From Anditalea andensis (lineage in GTDB: Bacteria > Bacteroidota > Bacteroidia > Cytophagales > Cyclobacteriaceae): a stretch of DNA of 64,000 nt. The stretch is from assembly GCF_000714815.1 (NCBI RefSeq), contig NZ_JMIH01000028.1:1-64000 (forward strand), given 5' to 3'. The notes under the pieces were generated by a model. The model saw nothing but the letters and a program-made list of their open reading frames with translations, ran no database searches and was not told the DNA's origin. Every line of letters starts with the position of its first letter. Within the stretch, counting starts at the first letter, position 1. The position numbers and the translations under genes were made by a program. Below, piece after piece: positions 43,239 through 52,911 of the stretch.

Positions 43239-44456
43239 ATGAGTAAAATCCAGTCCGCAAATGGAAGCTATTTTAAGCTCATCATGGCTATGCAACTGGT
43301 TTTAGCCTTTGTGCTTTTTGTATTTTCAATTGATTTACTTACTTATTCTTTAGGAACCTTCAGTAATGATGTCACCAAAGATATTTTTACAGCTACTCTT
43401 AACCCTTTTGTAGGATTATTTATAGGCTTGCTCATGACAGCCATGTTTCAGTCCAGCAGCATGATCACTGCCATGGTAGTAGCGGTGGTCGCTTCAGGTA
43501 GCCTGTCACTCATTCAGGCGGTTCCGGTAATCATGGGGGCCAATATAGGCACCACACTCACCAGTACATTGGTATCATTCACTTTTATAATGAAGAGAAA
43601 TGAATTTAAAAGAGCATTGGCTGCTGGGGTGCTGCACGATATATTTAACATTCTTACAGTAATCATCCTTTTCCCACTGGAACTATATTTTGGGTTTTTA
43701 AGCTATTTTTCTGAATACCTCACCCATACTTTTTTTGCAGCGGATGACCCTACCAAAAGTGAATTCATATATAATGTCCTGATCACCCGTCCCTTTACTT
43801 TATGGATTACCCAGCTTTTTGCTCAACCGATATTATGGTTTATTTTAGCTATACTGCTGGTGTTTGGCTCCATTAAAATTTTATCTGAAACAGTATATAA
43901 GGCGTTTCTCTCTACCCATTTCAAAAATCTAAGCGAGCATGTATTTAAGGCGCCTTTACTGACCTTTATTTATGGCATATTGTTTACAGCAGCTGTACAG
44001 TCTAGTACAGTGACCACTTCACTGGTCGTACCTGCAGTCGCGACAAGAAAGATAAAACTGGCGAAAATTTTTCCTTTTATCATAGGCGCCAATATGGGCA
44101 CCACCATCACAGCCATTATAGCTGCTATTTATAAAACCGAAGCAGCTATCAGCATTGCTATTGTCCATGTAATTATAAATTTAATAGGAGCTTTGATTTT
44201 TCTGCCATTCCCAGCTATACGCCATATCCCGGTCATGATAGCCAGCTTCTTTGGAAGAATTTCTATTAATAAAAAATATGTGAGTTTGGCATATATCCTG
44301 ATGACTTTCTTTATCATTCCTTTTCTTTTGATATATTTCAATAAGAAAGATGATGTTCAGGTCCATGATGCTCGCAGTAAAGAGAAAAACAAAGAGATAC
44401 TGGTCCCTAAGAAAACCCATTTAGACAAATCTGCTACTCAGCAGCTGTTTTTTTAA
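43239..44456 (+). CDS. Na/Pi cotransporter family protein
   Basis: 405 residues with about nine helices. It contains the two PF02690-type repeats: MTAMFQSSSMITAMVVAVVA with IMGANIGTTLTSTLVS, and AAVQSSTVTTSLVVPAVATR with IIGANMGTTITAIIAA. QSSS/QSST and GANxGTT are the family hallmarks. The PhoU-like C-terminal domain of longer members is absent; a short charged tail replaces it. Sodium-coupled phosphate import or export is inferred from family. Confidence 0.88.
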   Translation: MSKIQSANGSYFKLIMAMQLVLAFVLFVFSIDLLTYSLGTFSNDVTKDIFTATLNPFVGLFIGLLMTAMFQSSSMITAMVVAVVASGSLSLIQAVPVIMGANIGTTLTSTLVSFTFIMKRNEFKRALAAGVLHDIFNILTVIILFPLELYFGFLSYFSEYLTHTFFAADDPTKSEFIYNVLITRPFTLWITQLFAQPILWFILAILLVFGSIKILSETVYKAFLSTHFKNLSEHVFKAPLLTFIYGILFTAAVQSSTVTTSLVVPAVATRKIKLAKIFPFIIGANMGTTITAIIAAIYKTEAAISIAIVHVIINLIGALIFLPFPAIRHIPVMIASFFGRISINKKYVSLAYILMTFFIIPFLLIYFNKKDDVQVHDARSKEKNKEILVPKKTHLDKSATQQLFF

Positions 44457-44460
44457 GATA

Positions 44461-45123
44461 TTAACTGTTTTTTACCAGTCCTTCCAGTATTTGGAGTCCA
44501 GCGCTGGTGCCAATCCTGTCAGCTCCAGCATGGATAAGCGCCACAGCCTGTTCATATGTCTTGATGCCCCCGCTGGCTTTAATGCCCACGTTACTGGGAA
44601 GTATACTCCTCATCAAAGAAATATGCTCTACCTTGGCCCCTTCGGGAGCAAATCCGGTGGAAGTCTTGACAAAGTCGACCCCAGCATCACTGCAAATTTC
44701 GCAGGCAGTGATAATTTCCTTCTCATCTAAATAGGCGGTTTCTATGATGACTTTAAGGAGTCGCTCTTCTTCATGACAGAAGGTGGCCAGCTTTGCCAAT
44801 TCTATTTTGGGCCAGTTCATGCCTGTTTTGAAAGAAGTAAGTGACCAGACCACATCTATTTCATCTGCACCGTTTCTGATAGCCTGTTGGGTTTCAAAAA
44901 CCTTCGTTTCGGTCATGTTATATCCAAGCGGAAAACCTACCACAGTAACCACTTGAGTATCTGTATCGGCAAGTTCCCTTTTCACTTTTTTTACCCAAAA
45001 AGGAGGGACGCAAACGCCGACAAAATTATATTTCCTAGCTTCTGCTATCAGCAGTTCTATGTCCGCATCCACCGTTAATGGCTTTAAGACAGTTTGCTCT
45101 ATATATCGCTCTAAGTTTTTCAT
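44461..45123 (-). CDS. deoC: Deoxyribose-phosphate aldolase
   Basis: 220 residues, TIM barrel, cytoplasmic. NGADEIDVVWSL, KVIIETAYLDEKEI, DFVKTSTGFAPEGAKVEH (Schiff-base Lys) and IKASGGIKTYEQAVALIHAG are the DeoC motifs. It splits 2-deoxyribose-5-phosphate into glyceraldehyde-3-phosphate and acetaldehyde. It starts two bases after the dehydrogenase gene ends, so the two share a transcript; the metabolic link is unclear. Confidence 0.94.
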   Translation of the reverse strand: MKNLERYIEQTVLKPLTVDADIELLIAEARKYNFVGVCVPPFWVKKVKRELADTDTQVVTVVGFPLGYNMTETKVFETQQAIRNGADEIDVVWSLTSFKTGMNWPKIELAKLATFCHEEERLLKVIIETAYLDEKEIITACEICSDAGVDFVKTSTGFAPEGAKVEHISLMRSILPSNVGIKASGGIKTYEQAVALIHAGADRIGTSAGLQILEGLVKNS

Positions 45124-45125
45124 TG

Positions 45126-46340
45126 TTAATTAGTAGTTATGGGATTTACATACCCTTCCAGATAGGTATAGGCAGGCATTAATTTCCCGTTTTTGGCTAT
45201 AGTTGCCTTTTCTAATAAATCAGAGGATTCCAGCATGAGTTCAGGTATAAGATATTGCATGAGCTGATTGCCAAAATCACGGGAAGCATCTCTTGGCAAC
45301 TCACAGGGCAGGTTATCTATAGCCATTACCGATATACTATGCTGAGACCCAAAAGCAGGAATTTCCCGCATCGTTTTTCTATCCACATCATACACAGGAT
45401 CTGCTACACTACTGGATCTCAAGGTAGTTGGGATAGACCCATCGATATCACATGAAATATCGGCTATCACCGAAATGTTAAAATCATCTGCCAACAAATC
45501 TTTGGGAGCAAAAAGCCTAGGTGCTCTGGGATGCCAATAAGCTGCTGCAAACAATATATCACATGCCTCTGTATATTTGAGAAAGTCACTCTCGTAAAGC
45601 TCGGGGTGAGAATGAAATTCTTCTCTGTTATATACACCATCTGCTTTCCTCCTATTATAATCTTCCGATGAAAGGACCGCATATACAGGCACTTCATAAT
45701 ATTTACTGATCAAATCTGCCGGAGAAACCTCTTTGACCTTTACAAGCTTCAATATTTCCTGAACTCCCCCTCCTACTTTACCAGTACCCGTAATGACCAT
45801 TTTTATAGGAGGAAGACTTATTTTTTTCAGTTCTTGTTTCAATTCCTGAATGTCATAGCAGTCTATAGCTCTCTTTAAATCAAATAACCCTGTTTTTTTT
45901 CCATATGTCCATAGTCCATTATACGCACCCACTATTCCAGCCCATTTTCCAAAAGCCACCAGTCTATTTCCATTTTTATCCTTGATCCCTTCGTAATCGA
46001 TGAGGGTAACGTGGTTTTCCAATATATGCTGTAACATACGCCTATTGGCTTCCTGCTTTTTAGTAGTATGCGAAAAAAATATATATGTTTTGTTTGGAAT
46101 TATAGATGCTATAGGCACTTCCTTAATTCCCATCAGAATGTCGCAATCTTCTACTTCTGCAGATACCGTAAGGCCCTCATCAATGTATTCACTGTCAGCA
46201 AAACACCTATGAGCACTGGGTTCGATAATAAAATCAAAATAACCTTCAGCATTTCTGACTATAGTAGCCAATTGGCTGGGATCAAAAGGCACCCGTTTAT
46301 CATAGGGGTTTTTATTTTCTTTAATCAAGCCTATTTTCAT
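45126..46340 (-). CDS. Alanine/saccharopine dehydrogenase-like NAD(P)-binding protein
   Basis: 404 residues. The N-terminal AlaDh/PNT-type domain has KIGLIKENKNPYDKRVPFDP and DILMGIKEVP. A Rossmann segment MVITGTGKVGGGVQEIL lies near residue 188, then an active-site-like PVYDVDRKTMREIPAF and IDNLPCELPRDAS. The layout resembles NAD-dependent saccharopine dehydrogenase (lysine-forming) and alanine dehydrogenase. Substrate cannot be decided by eye. First gene of a two-gene unit with deoC. Confidence 0.75.
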   Translation of the reverse strand: MKIGLIKENKNPYDKRVPFDPSQLATIVRNAEGYFDFIIEPSAHRCFADSEYIDEGLTVSAEVEDCDILMGIKEVPIASIIPNKTYIFFSHTTKKQEANRRMLQHILENHVTLIDYEGIKDKNGNRLVAFGKWAGIVGAYNGLWTYGKKTGLFDLKRAIDCYDIQELKQELKKISLPPIKMVITGTGKVGGGVQEILKLVKVKEVSPADLISKYYEVPVYAVLSSEDYNRRKADGVYNREEFHSHPELYESDFLKYTEACDILFAAAYWHPRAPRLFAPKDLLADDFNISVIADISCDIDGSIPTTLRSSSVADPVYDVDRKTMREIPAFGSQHSISVMAIDNLPCELPRDASRDFGNQLMQYLIPELMLESSDLLEKATIAKNGKLMPAYTYLEGYVNPITTN

Positions 46341-46408
46341 ACTTATACCAAGAATTAAGTTATTATTTTACCGCTTTAAGCTTTATCTTCACACAAACCT
46401 TATCCAAA

Positions 46409-46996
46409 ATGTCATACATCCTATTATTGATGAGCTGGGCTCTCTTCTATTTTATTCACAGCGTTCTTGCCAGCTTGAAGATAAAAAGAAATATTCATCG
46501 ATACATGGGAAAAGGGTATAAATGGTATAGGTTTTTTTACGCTTTGATATCATTATCCCTCTTTGTCATCATATTTTTTTATGGGGCCACTATTCCTACG
46601 GTTATACTATTTCCCACAGGTGATTTCGGTGAATATATGGCTCTCATGCTTTCTGGAATAGGAACAATCATACTCATTAAGGCTTTCAAATTTTTTGGAC
46701 CGCTGCGGTTTTTGGGTTTGCCTTTACATAATGACCTGCATGAACCACAGGAATTAATCGTCCAGGGAATACATCGCTATCTACGACATCCCGTTTATCT
46801 TGCACTAATATTTATTTATCTGGGTTTCTTTTTATATATGCCTACTACGGTCTCACTGGTACACCTGGTAGCATTGATCATATATATACCGATAGGCATT
46901 TACTTTGAGGAAAGAAAATTAATCACCATTTTTGGACCAGCATATGAGGACTATAAAAAAGAGGTCCCATCATTATTACCTAAATTCACAAGATGA
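46409..46996 (+). CDS. Isoprenylcysteine carboxyl methyltransferase-family membrane protein
   Basis: 195 residues with about five helices. The C-terminal signature is GIHRYLRHPVYLALIFIYLG followed by YFEERKLITIFGPAYEDYKK, which match the RHPxY and E-E SAM-binding elements of the ICMT/PEMT/MddA superfamily. Members methylate lipids, thiols or prenylated cysteines; the substrate here is unknown. Its stop overlaps the start of the next small gene by four bases. Confidence 0.8.
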   Translation: MSYILLLMSWALFYFIHSVLASLKIKRNIHRYMGKGYKWYRFFYALISLSLFVIIFFYGATIPTVILFPTGDFGEYMALMLSGIGTIILIKAFKFFGPLRFLGLPLHNDLHEPQELIVQGIHRYLRHPVYLALIFIYLGFFLYMPTTVSLVHLVALIIYIPIGIYFEERKLITIFGPAYEDYKKEVPSLLPKFTR

Positions 46997-47196
46997 CAGA
47001 ATTAATCATATATGCGGCTATCTTTCTGCTCCTAATCGCCCATACCGTCATGGCAGGCAGCATGTATATGAAAGTCCACCAAAATAAAAGCTTATCCCTA
47101 GAAGAAAAAAATTTATGGAAATTGCGGGCATTGATCTTCCCGGCATACTATTATACTCTATACAGGAAGGCAACCCCCCCCTCTAAGGACGTCTGA
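46993..47196 (+). CDS. Small single-span membrane protein
   Basis: 67 residues: an N-terminal helix (LIIYAAIFLLLIAHTVMAGS), then a basic polar tail including RALIFPAYYYTLYRKAT. It overlaps the methyltransferase gene by four bases (ATGA), so they are coupled. It also overlaps the convergent barrel gene by 14 bases. No family recognised. Confidence 0.55.
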   Translation: MTELIIYAAIFLLLIAHTVMAGSMYMKVHQNKSLSLEEKNLWKLRALIFPAYYYTLYRKATPPSKDV

Positions 47197-47839
47197 TAAC
47201 CGCAAATAAATAAGATAGTGTAAGTTCCAGGCTACTGAAATTCATATCAAATACCCTATCCAAGCCCTCTGGCCTGCCAAACTCATAACCAAACCTTAGT
47301 TCTGCCTGTACTGTGTTTCTTCCCAGCAACCTTGAGAGACCTACACCACCAGTAAGACCATACATGAATCGCTGGGGAGCGTCTGTTTCCCTTCCATATT
47401 GTGGCATGGAAGGCAGACCTAGATCATTGGTTTCATGTGTCCTTCTTATATCACTGGCATTTAATAACATTCCAAAATGCGGCCCCATTTTTATATGGAA
47501 CCTGTTTTTATTTCCAATATAAAAATTTGATAGCACAGGAACCTTCATATAATTTAGACGTGATTCATTCACATTACCTAGCGTATCCTGTTCTGCATAA
47601 CCGTGGGTGAGCCACTGAACTTCCAGCTGAACTCCTGCATTATCAGCAAAAAATTGCTCGATCACAAAAGAATAAGTAGGGGTCAAAACATCACCTGTCC
47701 TCCTTGGCGGTGCCCCTGGTGCAGATCTATAACTGACATTCGATGAAGAATATCCCGCCCTGACTCCTAAACTGGTCTGTGCCTGCATATCAGCAATCAC
47801 AAATAAGAGTAACGACAAGCTCAATAAAATTTTTAACAT
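47183..47839 (-). CDS. Outer-membrane beta-barrel (porin/PorT-like) protein
   Basis: 218 residues from ATG 47839, where MLKILLSLSLLLFVIADMQA gives a signal peptide; an upstream in-frame ATG at 47884 is rejected. Alternating beta strands (TSLGVRAGYSSSNVSY, GLTGGVGLSRLLGRNTVQAE, FSSLELTLSYLFAV) form an eight- to ten-strand barrel of the PorT/OmpW-like kind. Function unknown. It ends convergently with the small membrane-protein gene. Confidence 0.75.
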   Translation of the reverse strand: MLKILLSLSLLLFVIADMQAQTSLGVRAGYSSSNVSYRSAPGAPPRRTGDVLTPTYSFVIEQFFADNAGVQLEVQWLTHGYAEQDTLGNVNESRLNYMKVPVLSNFYIGNKNRFHIKMGPHFGMLLNASDIRRTHETNDLGLPSMPQYGRETDAPQRFMYGLTGGVGLSRLLGRNTVQAELRFGYEFGRPEGLDRVFDMNFSSLELTLSYLFAVIRRP

Positions 47840-48091
47840 TGCATGCATGTGCCAAAAATAGTGAATAGATCTATCATATGTCAATGAAACCGAATATTAT
47901 CTGGGAAGGGAATTTCCATTTTCACCTAGATATCTATATCGATGTATATACAGCTGACAATTCGAAAAAAAATAGCAACATGATGATAATCACAAATTAA
48001 TTTCCCCCTAAGTAATGAGTGTTTTTATATCCCTTTATGGCAGCGTACATTTTAAACCATATTATTGGAATTTTTAGAAACATTACCACAT

Positions 48092-48116
48092 AAAAAAAGC
48101 CGCACTAATGGCGGCT
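48092..48116 (-). terminator. Terminator of the 67-residue gene
   Basis: On the minus strand AGCCGC pairs with GCGGCT around a seven-base loop and is followed by T7. It begins five bases past the stop codon of the small gene at 48121. Confidence 0.88.
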
Positions 48117-48120
48117 CTTT

Positions 48121-48324
48121 CTATTTTTTAGGTTTCTTTTTTACCTCTTCTAGATCATCCCTATCTCTCAGTTTTTTATCATCTACATTCTTGTTCAGAA
48201 ATTCGTTGATCTTATCGATAGAAAACGAACTGGAAATTTCTCCAAATGAATTGATTTTCATTTTGAAGCCTTCCAAGTCTGCACTTACTTTAGGATTTTC
48301 GTCCTTTTTTGATTTCTTGGCCAT
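48121..48324 (-). CDS. Small lysine-rich conserved protein
   Basis: 67 residues: basic ends (MAKKSKKDENPK, EEVKKKPKK) around a central segment INSFGEISSSFSIDKINEFL. It resembles small uncharacterised Bacteroidota proteins with a lysine-rich tail. It lies 68 bases downstream of gltX and has its own strong terminator, so it may be cotranscribed with gltX. Function unknown. Confidence 0.72.
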   Translation of the reverse strand: MAKKSKKDENPKVSADLEGFKMKINSFGEISSSFSIDKINEFLNKNVDDKKLRDRDDLEEVKKKPKK

Positions 48325-48392
48325 AGCTTTATCCTTTTTCAGGGTTCAATGGATACTTACACTGCTATCTACTGGTGAAGCCGATAGACAGA

Positions 48393-49931
48393 CTATACAG
48401 TTACCTTTAACTTATCTAACGCAAAATCTATTCTTTTGGATAACTCTTTTTTACCTAATATAGTAAATACCTGCATAAGATCCGGTCCAGCGCCTATTCC
48501 AGTAACTGCCAGTCTTACTGCCTGCATCACCTTACCCAATTTGATACCGTTTTCCTCAGCAGCAGCCTCGAGAAGTGTCTTTGCATTTTCAGGATTGAGG
48601 TCATCATCCAATGATAAGAGTTTGTCCCGATAGGTAGATAACACGGTTACTGCCTCATTGTTCCAGCGCTTAGCTGCCACGCCCTCGTCAAATGTATCCG
48701 GAGCTATTATCATAAATTTCCCTTCTTTCCAAAGATCAGAAGGGAAAGTGGCTCTTTCTTTCATTAAGGTTACAATGCTTTCAGCTTTATCCTGGGAGAT
48801 ACTGATGCCTTCTTTACTAAGATCTGTCAAAAGGTATTCGGCAAGCTCGGCATCTAATTTTGACCTAAGATACTGCTCGTTAAACCATTTGGCTTTATTG
48901 ATGTCAAATTTGGTTCCTGATTTGCCTATCCTGTCTATGGAAAAAGCCTCTATTAACTCATCTACGCTGAAGATCTCACGGTGATCCCCTGGATTCCAGC
49001 CAAGAAAGGCCAGGAAGTTTAAGAAGGCATCAGGCAGGTAGCCTGATTCTTTAAAGCCCTGTGCTTTTTCACCAGATGTTGGATCAGTCCAATCGAGTGG
49101 GAAAATAGGAAAACCGTGTTTTTCTGCATCTCTCTTTGATAGCTTTCCATTTCCGTCAGGCTTCATCAAAAGAGGGAGGTGGGCAAACTGCGGCATAGTA
49201 TCCTCCCATCCAAAATATTTATATAGCAATACGTGAAGCGGTGCAGAAGGCAACCATTCTTCCCCACGGATCACGTGTGTGATATGCATCAGATGATCAT
49301 CTACGATATTTGCCAGATGGTATGTAGGCATACCGTCAGATTTCATCAGTACTTTATCATCCAGAGTACTGGAGTGAACCATCACCCAACCGCGGATCAT
49401 ATCATTTAATCTGACTTCCTCTTTCCTTGGTATCTTTATACGGATCACATAGGGGTCACCGGAAGCCAGTCTTTCCTTTACTTCATCATCCGGAAGGGTA
49501 AGGGAATTTTTCATCTGGGCCCTAGTAATAGAATTGTACTGGGGCGAAACCACCCTCGCGGCAGTGAGCCTTTCCCTCATCGCTTCAAGTTCTTCTGCTG
49601 TATCAAAGGCATAGTAAGCATGGCCCTTCTCCACCAGGTCCAGTGCATACTGCATGTACATGGGCTTACGTTCCGATTGTCTATATGGCCCATATTGACC
49701 TTCAGACCAGGGGCTTTCATCGGGCACTACGCCGATCCACTCGAGGGCATCTTTGATATATTCTTCTGCGCCGGGCACGAACCTATTCTGATCAGTATCC
49801 TCAATGCGGAGCAGAAATTTACCGTTGTTTTTCTTAGCAAAAAGATAATTGTAAAGGGCAGTTCTCACCCCACCTATATGGAGCGCTCCTGTAGGGGATG
49901 GCGCAAATCGTACACGTACTTCTCTGTTCAT
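48393..49931 (-). CDS. gltX: Glutamyl-tRNA synthetase
   Basis: 512 residues. Class I signatures are RFAPSPTGALHIGGVRTALY (HIGH as HIGG, near residue 18) and GNGKLSKRDAEKHG (KMSKS as KLSKR). RIEDTDQNR supports GluRS over GlnRS. The C-terminal anticodon-binding domain is complete. It charges tRNA-Glu. It has a -7 box about 70 bases upstream and a small gene downstream. Confidence 0.96.
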   Translation of the reverse strand: MNREVRVRFAPSPTGALHIGGVRTALYNYLFAKKNNGKFLLRIEDTDQNRFVPGAEEYIKDALEWIGVVPDESPWSEGQYGPYRQSERKPMYMQYALDLVEKGHAYYAFDTAEELEAMRERLTAARVVSPQYNSITRAQMKNSLTLPDDEVKERLASGDPYVIRIKIPRKEEVRLNDMIRGWVMVHSSTLDDKVLMKSDGMPTYHLANIVDDHLMHITHVIRGEEWLPSAPLHVLLYKYFGWEDTMPQFAHLPLLMKPDGNGKLSKRDAEKHGFPIFPLDWTDPTSGEKAQGFKESGYLPDAFLNFLAFLGWNPGDHREIFSVDELIEAFSIDRIGKSGTKFDINKAKWFNEQYLRSKLDAELAEYLLTDLSKEGISISQDKAESIVTLMKERATFPSDLWKEGKFMIIAPDTFDEGVAAKRWNNEAVTVLSTYRDKLLSLDDDLNPENAKTLLEAAAEENGIKLGKVMQAVRLAVTGIGAGPDLMQVFTILGKKELSKRIDFALDKLKVTV

Positions 49932-50001
49932 TTTAAATTCTTTTCCTTCGAAGGTAAAACCACCGTATAAATTGACAGTTTTGGTCTCACCAAATATGAT
50001 A

Positions 50002-50009
50002 CAAAGATA
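50002..50009 (-). promoter_or_regulatory. -7 promoter box upstream of gltX
   Basis: The minus strand reads TATCTTTG, an exact match to TAnnTTTG, 71 bases upstream of the gltX start. No TTG at the exact -33 distance. Confidence 0.5.
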
Positions 50010-50310
50010 GCAAAAAGATAGGGAAGGAGGTAGAAATTAAATGGTTTTCGGCGTAAGTATTAGGGTAATACCTTCATTATGAAAAAGTAAAACAGCATGA
50101 AATAGAGCATGGGTAAAAGTATAATCATTGATGTGTCCTAAAAGCCTGCATTACAACATCTCGATTATGTATAATTTCATCACCACCTTCAGAACGGGAA
50201 GATTTATGCTGTTTTTAAAACATTTATAAACAGATAATTTAGATATTATATATTGGCAGGATTATAGTACAACGATTTACCTCTCATCATTACTTTAACC
50301 TTATTTTTTA
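50010..50310. other. Divergent intergenic region, nothing else seen
   Basis: About 300 bases between gltX and the DUF2254 gene. No convincing reading frame; it presumably holds the DUF2254 promoter. Confidence 0.4.
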
Positions 50311-51630
50311 ATGAAAACACTGACTATTCATATCTGGGAAAAACTCAAAACCAGCTTTTGGTTTATTCCTGCTGTAATTGTTTTGGCATCCATCATCTTA
50401 TCGATAGTTCTAATTGATCTAGACAGTAATTACCATGTAGCCTTTGAGGGTTTCTTTTCCCATTTTATAACAGAAGACGTAGAGTCTGCCAGACAGATCC
50501 TCTCTACCATCGCCGGAGCGATGTTAAATGTTACCGGTATCGTATTTTCTATTACATTGGTAGCACTAACCTTAGCCTCTTCGGAGTTTGGATCTAGGTT
50601 ACTACGGAATTTTATGAATGACAGGCTCAATCAGGTTGTCCTGGGGACCTATATCGCTACTTTTATTTTTTGCATTTTGATATTAAGGGTAGTGAAAGGC
50701 GTTGAGGATAATGAATTTATTCCCAACATTTCCATATTTGTAGCCATAATCATATCTATAGCTAACATATTTTTACTCATTGCCTACATCCATCATATTG
50801 CAGTAAGCATACAGGCCGATTATATCATCACTGATGTAGGCAAAAACCTGAGAAGCAGTCTCAAAATACTATATCCGAACCAGATAGGCACTCATAATTT
50901 CGAGCAAAGTGAGGTGTTTTTGAAAGAACATACAGATAAGATTCCCATCAAAACCTTGATTTCTAACCCTAAAAGCGGGTATTTACAGCTTATAAATGGC
51001 GAAAACTTACTTCAGATCGCTAAAGATAATGATCTGGTATTTGAATTTGACCATCGACCGGGAGATCTCATAGTAAAAAACATGACTTTAGCCAAAATCA
51101 GTTCTCATGCTCCTTTAAATGAAAAAACCATAAAAAAAATTACAGCTGCCTTCATTCTCGGAGAAAACAGGACACCTACCCATGATGCTGAATTTTCTGT
51201 GCACCAGCTGGTGGAGATCATTTCCAGGGCACTTTCATCTGGTATAAATGATCCTTTTACCGCTATCACCGCTTTGGATAAGCTTACTGCCAACCTTAGT
51301 GAACTCGCTGCAAACATATTCCCATCAGGCTACAGATTCGATGACAATGGACATCTGAGAATGATATTAAACCCACTTACTTTTGAAGGCCTAGTGAATG
51401 CAGCCTTCAATCAAGTGAGGCAATATTCAGCTAATAATCCTGCTGTTTTGATCCGTTTAATGGAAGGTCTGTTTACCATCAAGCAATTTACCCGGGACCA
51501 AACCCGTTTGAAAATATTAAGAAGACATGCAGATATGTGTATGAGGGCTGGAGAAAATGGTTTTTCAGAACCAGAAGATATCAAAGATTTACGTGGGAGA
51601 TATGATCAGTTTCTGGAAGATTGGGTTTGA
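50311..51630 (+). CDS. DUF2254 family membrane protein
   Basis: 439 residues. Four helices lie in the first about 165 residues (FIPAVIVLASIILSIVLIDL, then AGAMLNVTGIVFSITLVALT, and two more), followed by a large soluble C-terminal part. LASSEFGSRLLRNFMNDR after helix 2 and IISRALSSGINDPFTAITAL later are family hallmarks of DUF2254. No function has been established for the family. Monocistronic. Confidence 0.88.
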   Translation: MKTLTIHIWEKLKTSFWFIPAVIVLASIILSIVLIDLDSNYHVAFEGFFSHFITEDVESARQILSTIAGAMLNVTGIVFSITLVALTLASSEFGSRLLRNFMNDRLNQVVLGTYIATFIFCILILRVVKGVEDNEFIPNISIFVAIIISIANIFLLIAYIHHIAVSIQADYIITDVGKNLRSSLKILYPNQIGTHNFEQSEVFLKEHTDKIPIKTLISNPKSGYLQLINGENLLQIAKDNDLVFEFDHRPGDLIVKNMTLAKISSHAPLNEKTIKKITAAFILGENRTPTHDAEFSVHQLVEIISRALSSGINDPFTAITALDKLTANLSELAANIFPSGYRFDDNGHLRMILNPLTFEGLVNAAFNQVRQYSANNPAVLIRLMEGLFTIKQFTRDQTRLKILRRHADMCMRAGENGFSEPEDIKDLRGRYDQFLEDWV

Positions 51631-51707
51631 GCATTTAAAGCAACTATACCTGCTCCTCAACACTTACATTTCATCGCGTGAATGAAAAGCCTCCACATTC
51701 GATATAT

Positions 51708-51736
51708 AAAAAAAAGGGACCCATTTGGATCCCTTT
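51708..51736 (-). terminator. Terminator of the rpsP-rplS operon
   Basis: On the minus strand AAAGGGATCC pairs with GGGTCCCTTT around the loop AAAT (one wobble) and is followed by a T run. It lies 21 bases past the rplS stop. Confidence 0.92.
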
Positions 51737-51756
51737 CTGCTTTATAAACAAAGCTA

Positions 51757-52122
51757 TTATTTTCTTGCTCTGATCTTTTCTTTGATCTTGGCAGCTTTTC
51801 CGTGACGTCCTCTTAGATAGAACAGTCTCGCTCTTCTTACTTTACCTTCTCTAAGCACTTCGATTTTTTCGATGCTAGGGCCGATGATTGGGAAAATCCT
51901 TTCTACTCCGATACCGTTTGAAATTTTTCTTACCGTGAAAGTCTCTCCGTTAGTATTAGGATTCTTTCTCTGGATTACTGTACCTTGGAACTGCTGAACA
52001 CGCTCTTTGTTACCTTCCGTAATCTTTACGTGAACATTGATCGTATCTCCAGCCTTGAAAGAAGGGAATTTCGATCTTACATCTTTGTATTCCTCTTCTA
52101 CAAATTTAATTAGTTCGCTCAT
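51757..52122 (-). CDS. rplS: 50S ribosomal protein L19
   Basis: 121 residues from ATG 52122 ([20 protein letters not shown]); an in-frame ATG nine codons earlier is rejected because the family starts here. [33 protein letters not shown] and [20 protein letters not shown] are diagnostic. Last gene of the rpsP-rimM-trmD-rplS operon. A TAGATTTG box at 52159-52166 on the minus strand could give an extra internal promoter. Confidence 0.96.
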   Translation of the reverse strand: MSELIKFVEEEYKDVRSKFPSFKAGDTINVHVKITEGNKERVQQFQGTVIQRKNPNTNGETFTVRKISNGIGVERIFPIIGPSIEKIEVLREGKVRRARLFYLRGRHGKAAKIKEKIRARK

Positions 52123-52221
52123 ATCTTTATCCTTTATTTGCTTTCGCAATTAGAACTGCAAATCTATGCAATTTTATTTTTCTATTAAATTAATTCTCAA
52201 ATATTTACGTAAATCGCCACC

Positions 52222-52908
52222 TTAGAAATCCCTGCCCTTCAGCAGATCAGGTCTTCTTTCTCTGGTCCGGCGAACCGATTCTTCAAACCGCCATTCGTCT
52301 ATCTTTCCATTATGTCCCGAAAGTAATATATCCGGCACTTTCATGCCCTCATACACTGCAGGCCTGGTAAATACAGGAGGAGCCAACAGGCCGTCCTGAA
52401 AGGAATCTGTCAGTGCGGAAGTCTCATCATTGAGCACTCCCGGAATCAAGCGGATCACTGCATCTGTCACTACGGCGGCTGCCAGCTCTCCTCCGGATAA
52501 AACAAAATCCCCAATACTGATTTCTTTGGTGATGTATTTTTGCCTTACCCTTTCATCCACACCTTTATAGTGTCCGCAAAGAATGATAAGGTTGCCTTTG
52601 AGAGAAAGTGAGTTGGCCATACCCTGATCGAATGTCTCACCATCCGGAGTCATGTATATTACCTCATCATAGTCCCTTTCGCTCTTCAGTGCATCTATAC
52701 ACCTGGCGATAGGCCCTATCATCATGACCATGCCTGCACCGCCACCAAAAGCATAATCATCAATCTGTTTATGCTTATCAGTGGAGTAATCTCTAAGATT
52801 ATGCAGTTTTACCTCTGCTAGTCCTTTATCTTCTGCCCTTTTAAGGATAGAATGTGAAAATGGACCCTCCAGCAATCCCGGAACTACCGTAATGATATCT
52901 ATGCGCAT
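52222..52908 (-). CDS. trmD: tRNA (guanine-N1-)-methyltransferase
   Basis: 228 residues, SPOUT trefoil-knot fold. [33 protein letters not shown] and [14 protein letters not shown], then [19 protein letters not shown], are the family motifs. It makes m1G37 in tRNAs, preventing frameshifts. It starts three bases after rimM ends. Confidence 0.96.
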   Translation of the reverse strand: MRIDIITVVPGLLEGPFSHSILKRAEDKGLAEVKLHNLRDYSTDKHKQIDDYAFGGGAGMVMMIGPIARCIDALKSERDYDEVIYMTPDGETFDQGMANSLSLKGNLIILCGHYKGVDERVRQKYITKEISIGDFVLSGGELAAAVVTDAVIRLIPGVLNDETSALTDSFQDGLLAPPVFTRPAVYEGMKVPDILLSGHNGKIDEWRFEESVRRTRERRPDLLKGRDF

Positions 52909-52911
52909 GGA

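Noticed and set aside
48065-48463. 132-codon plus-strand open frame
   Set aside because: Antisense to a small lysine-rich gene and the end of gltX; serine/phenylalanine-rich shadow, and it crosses a terminator.
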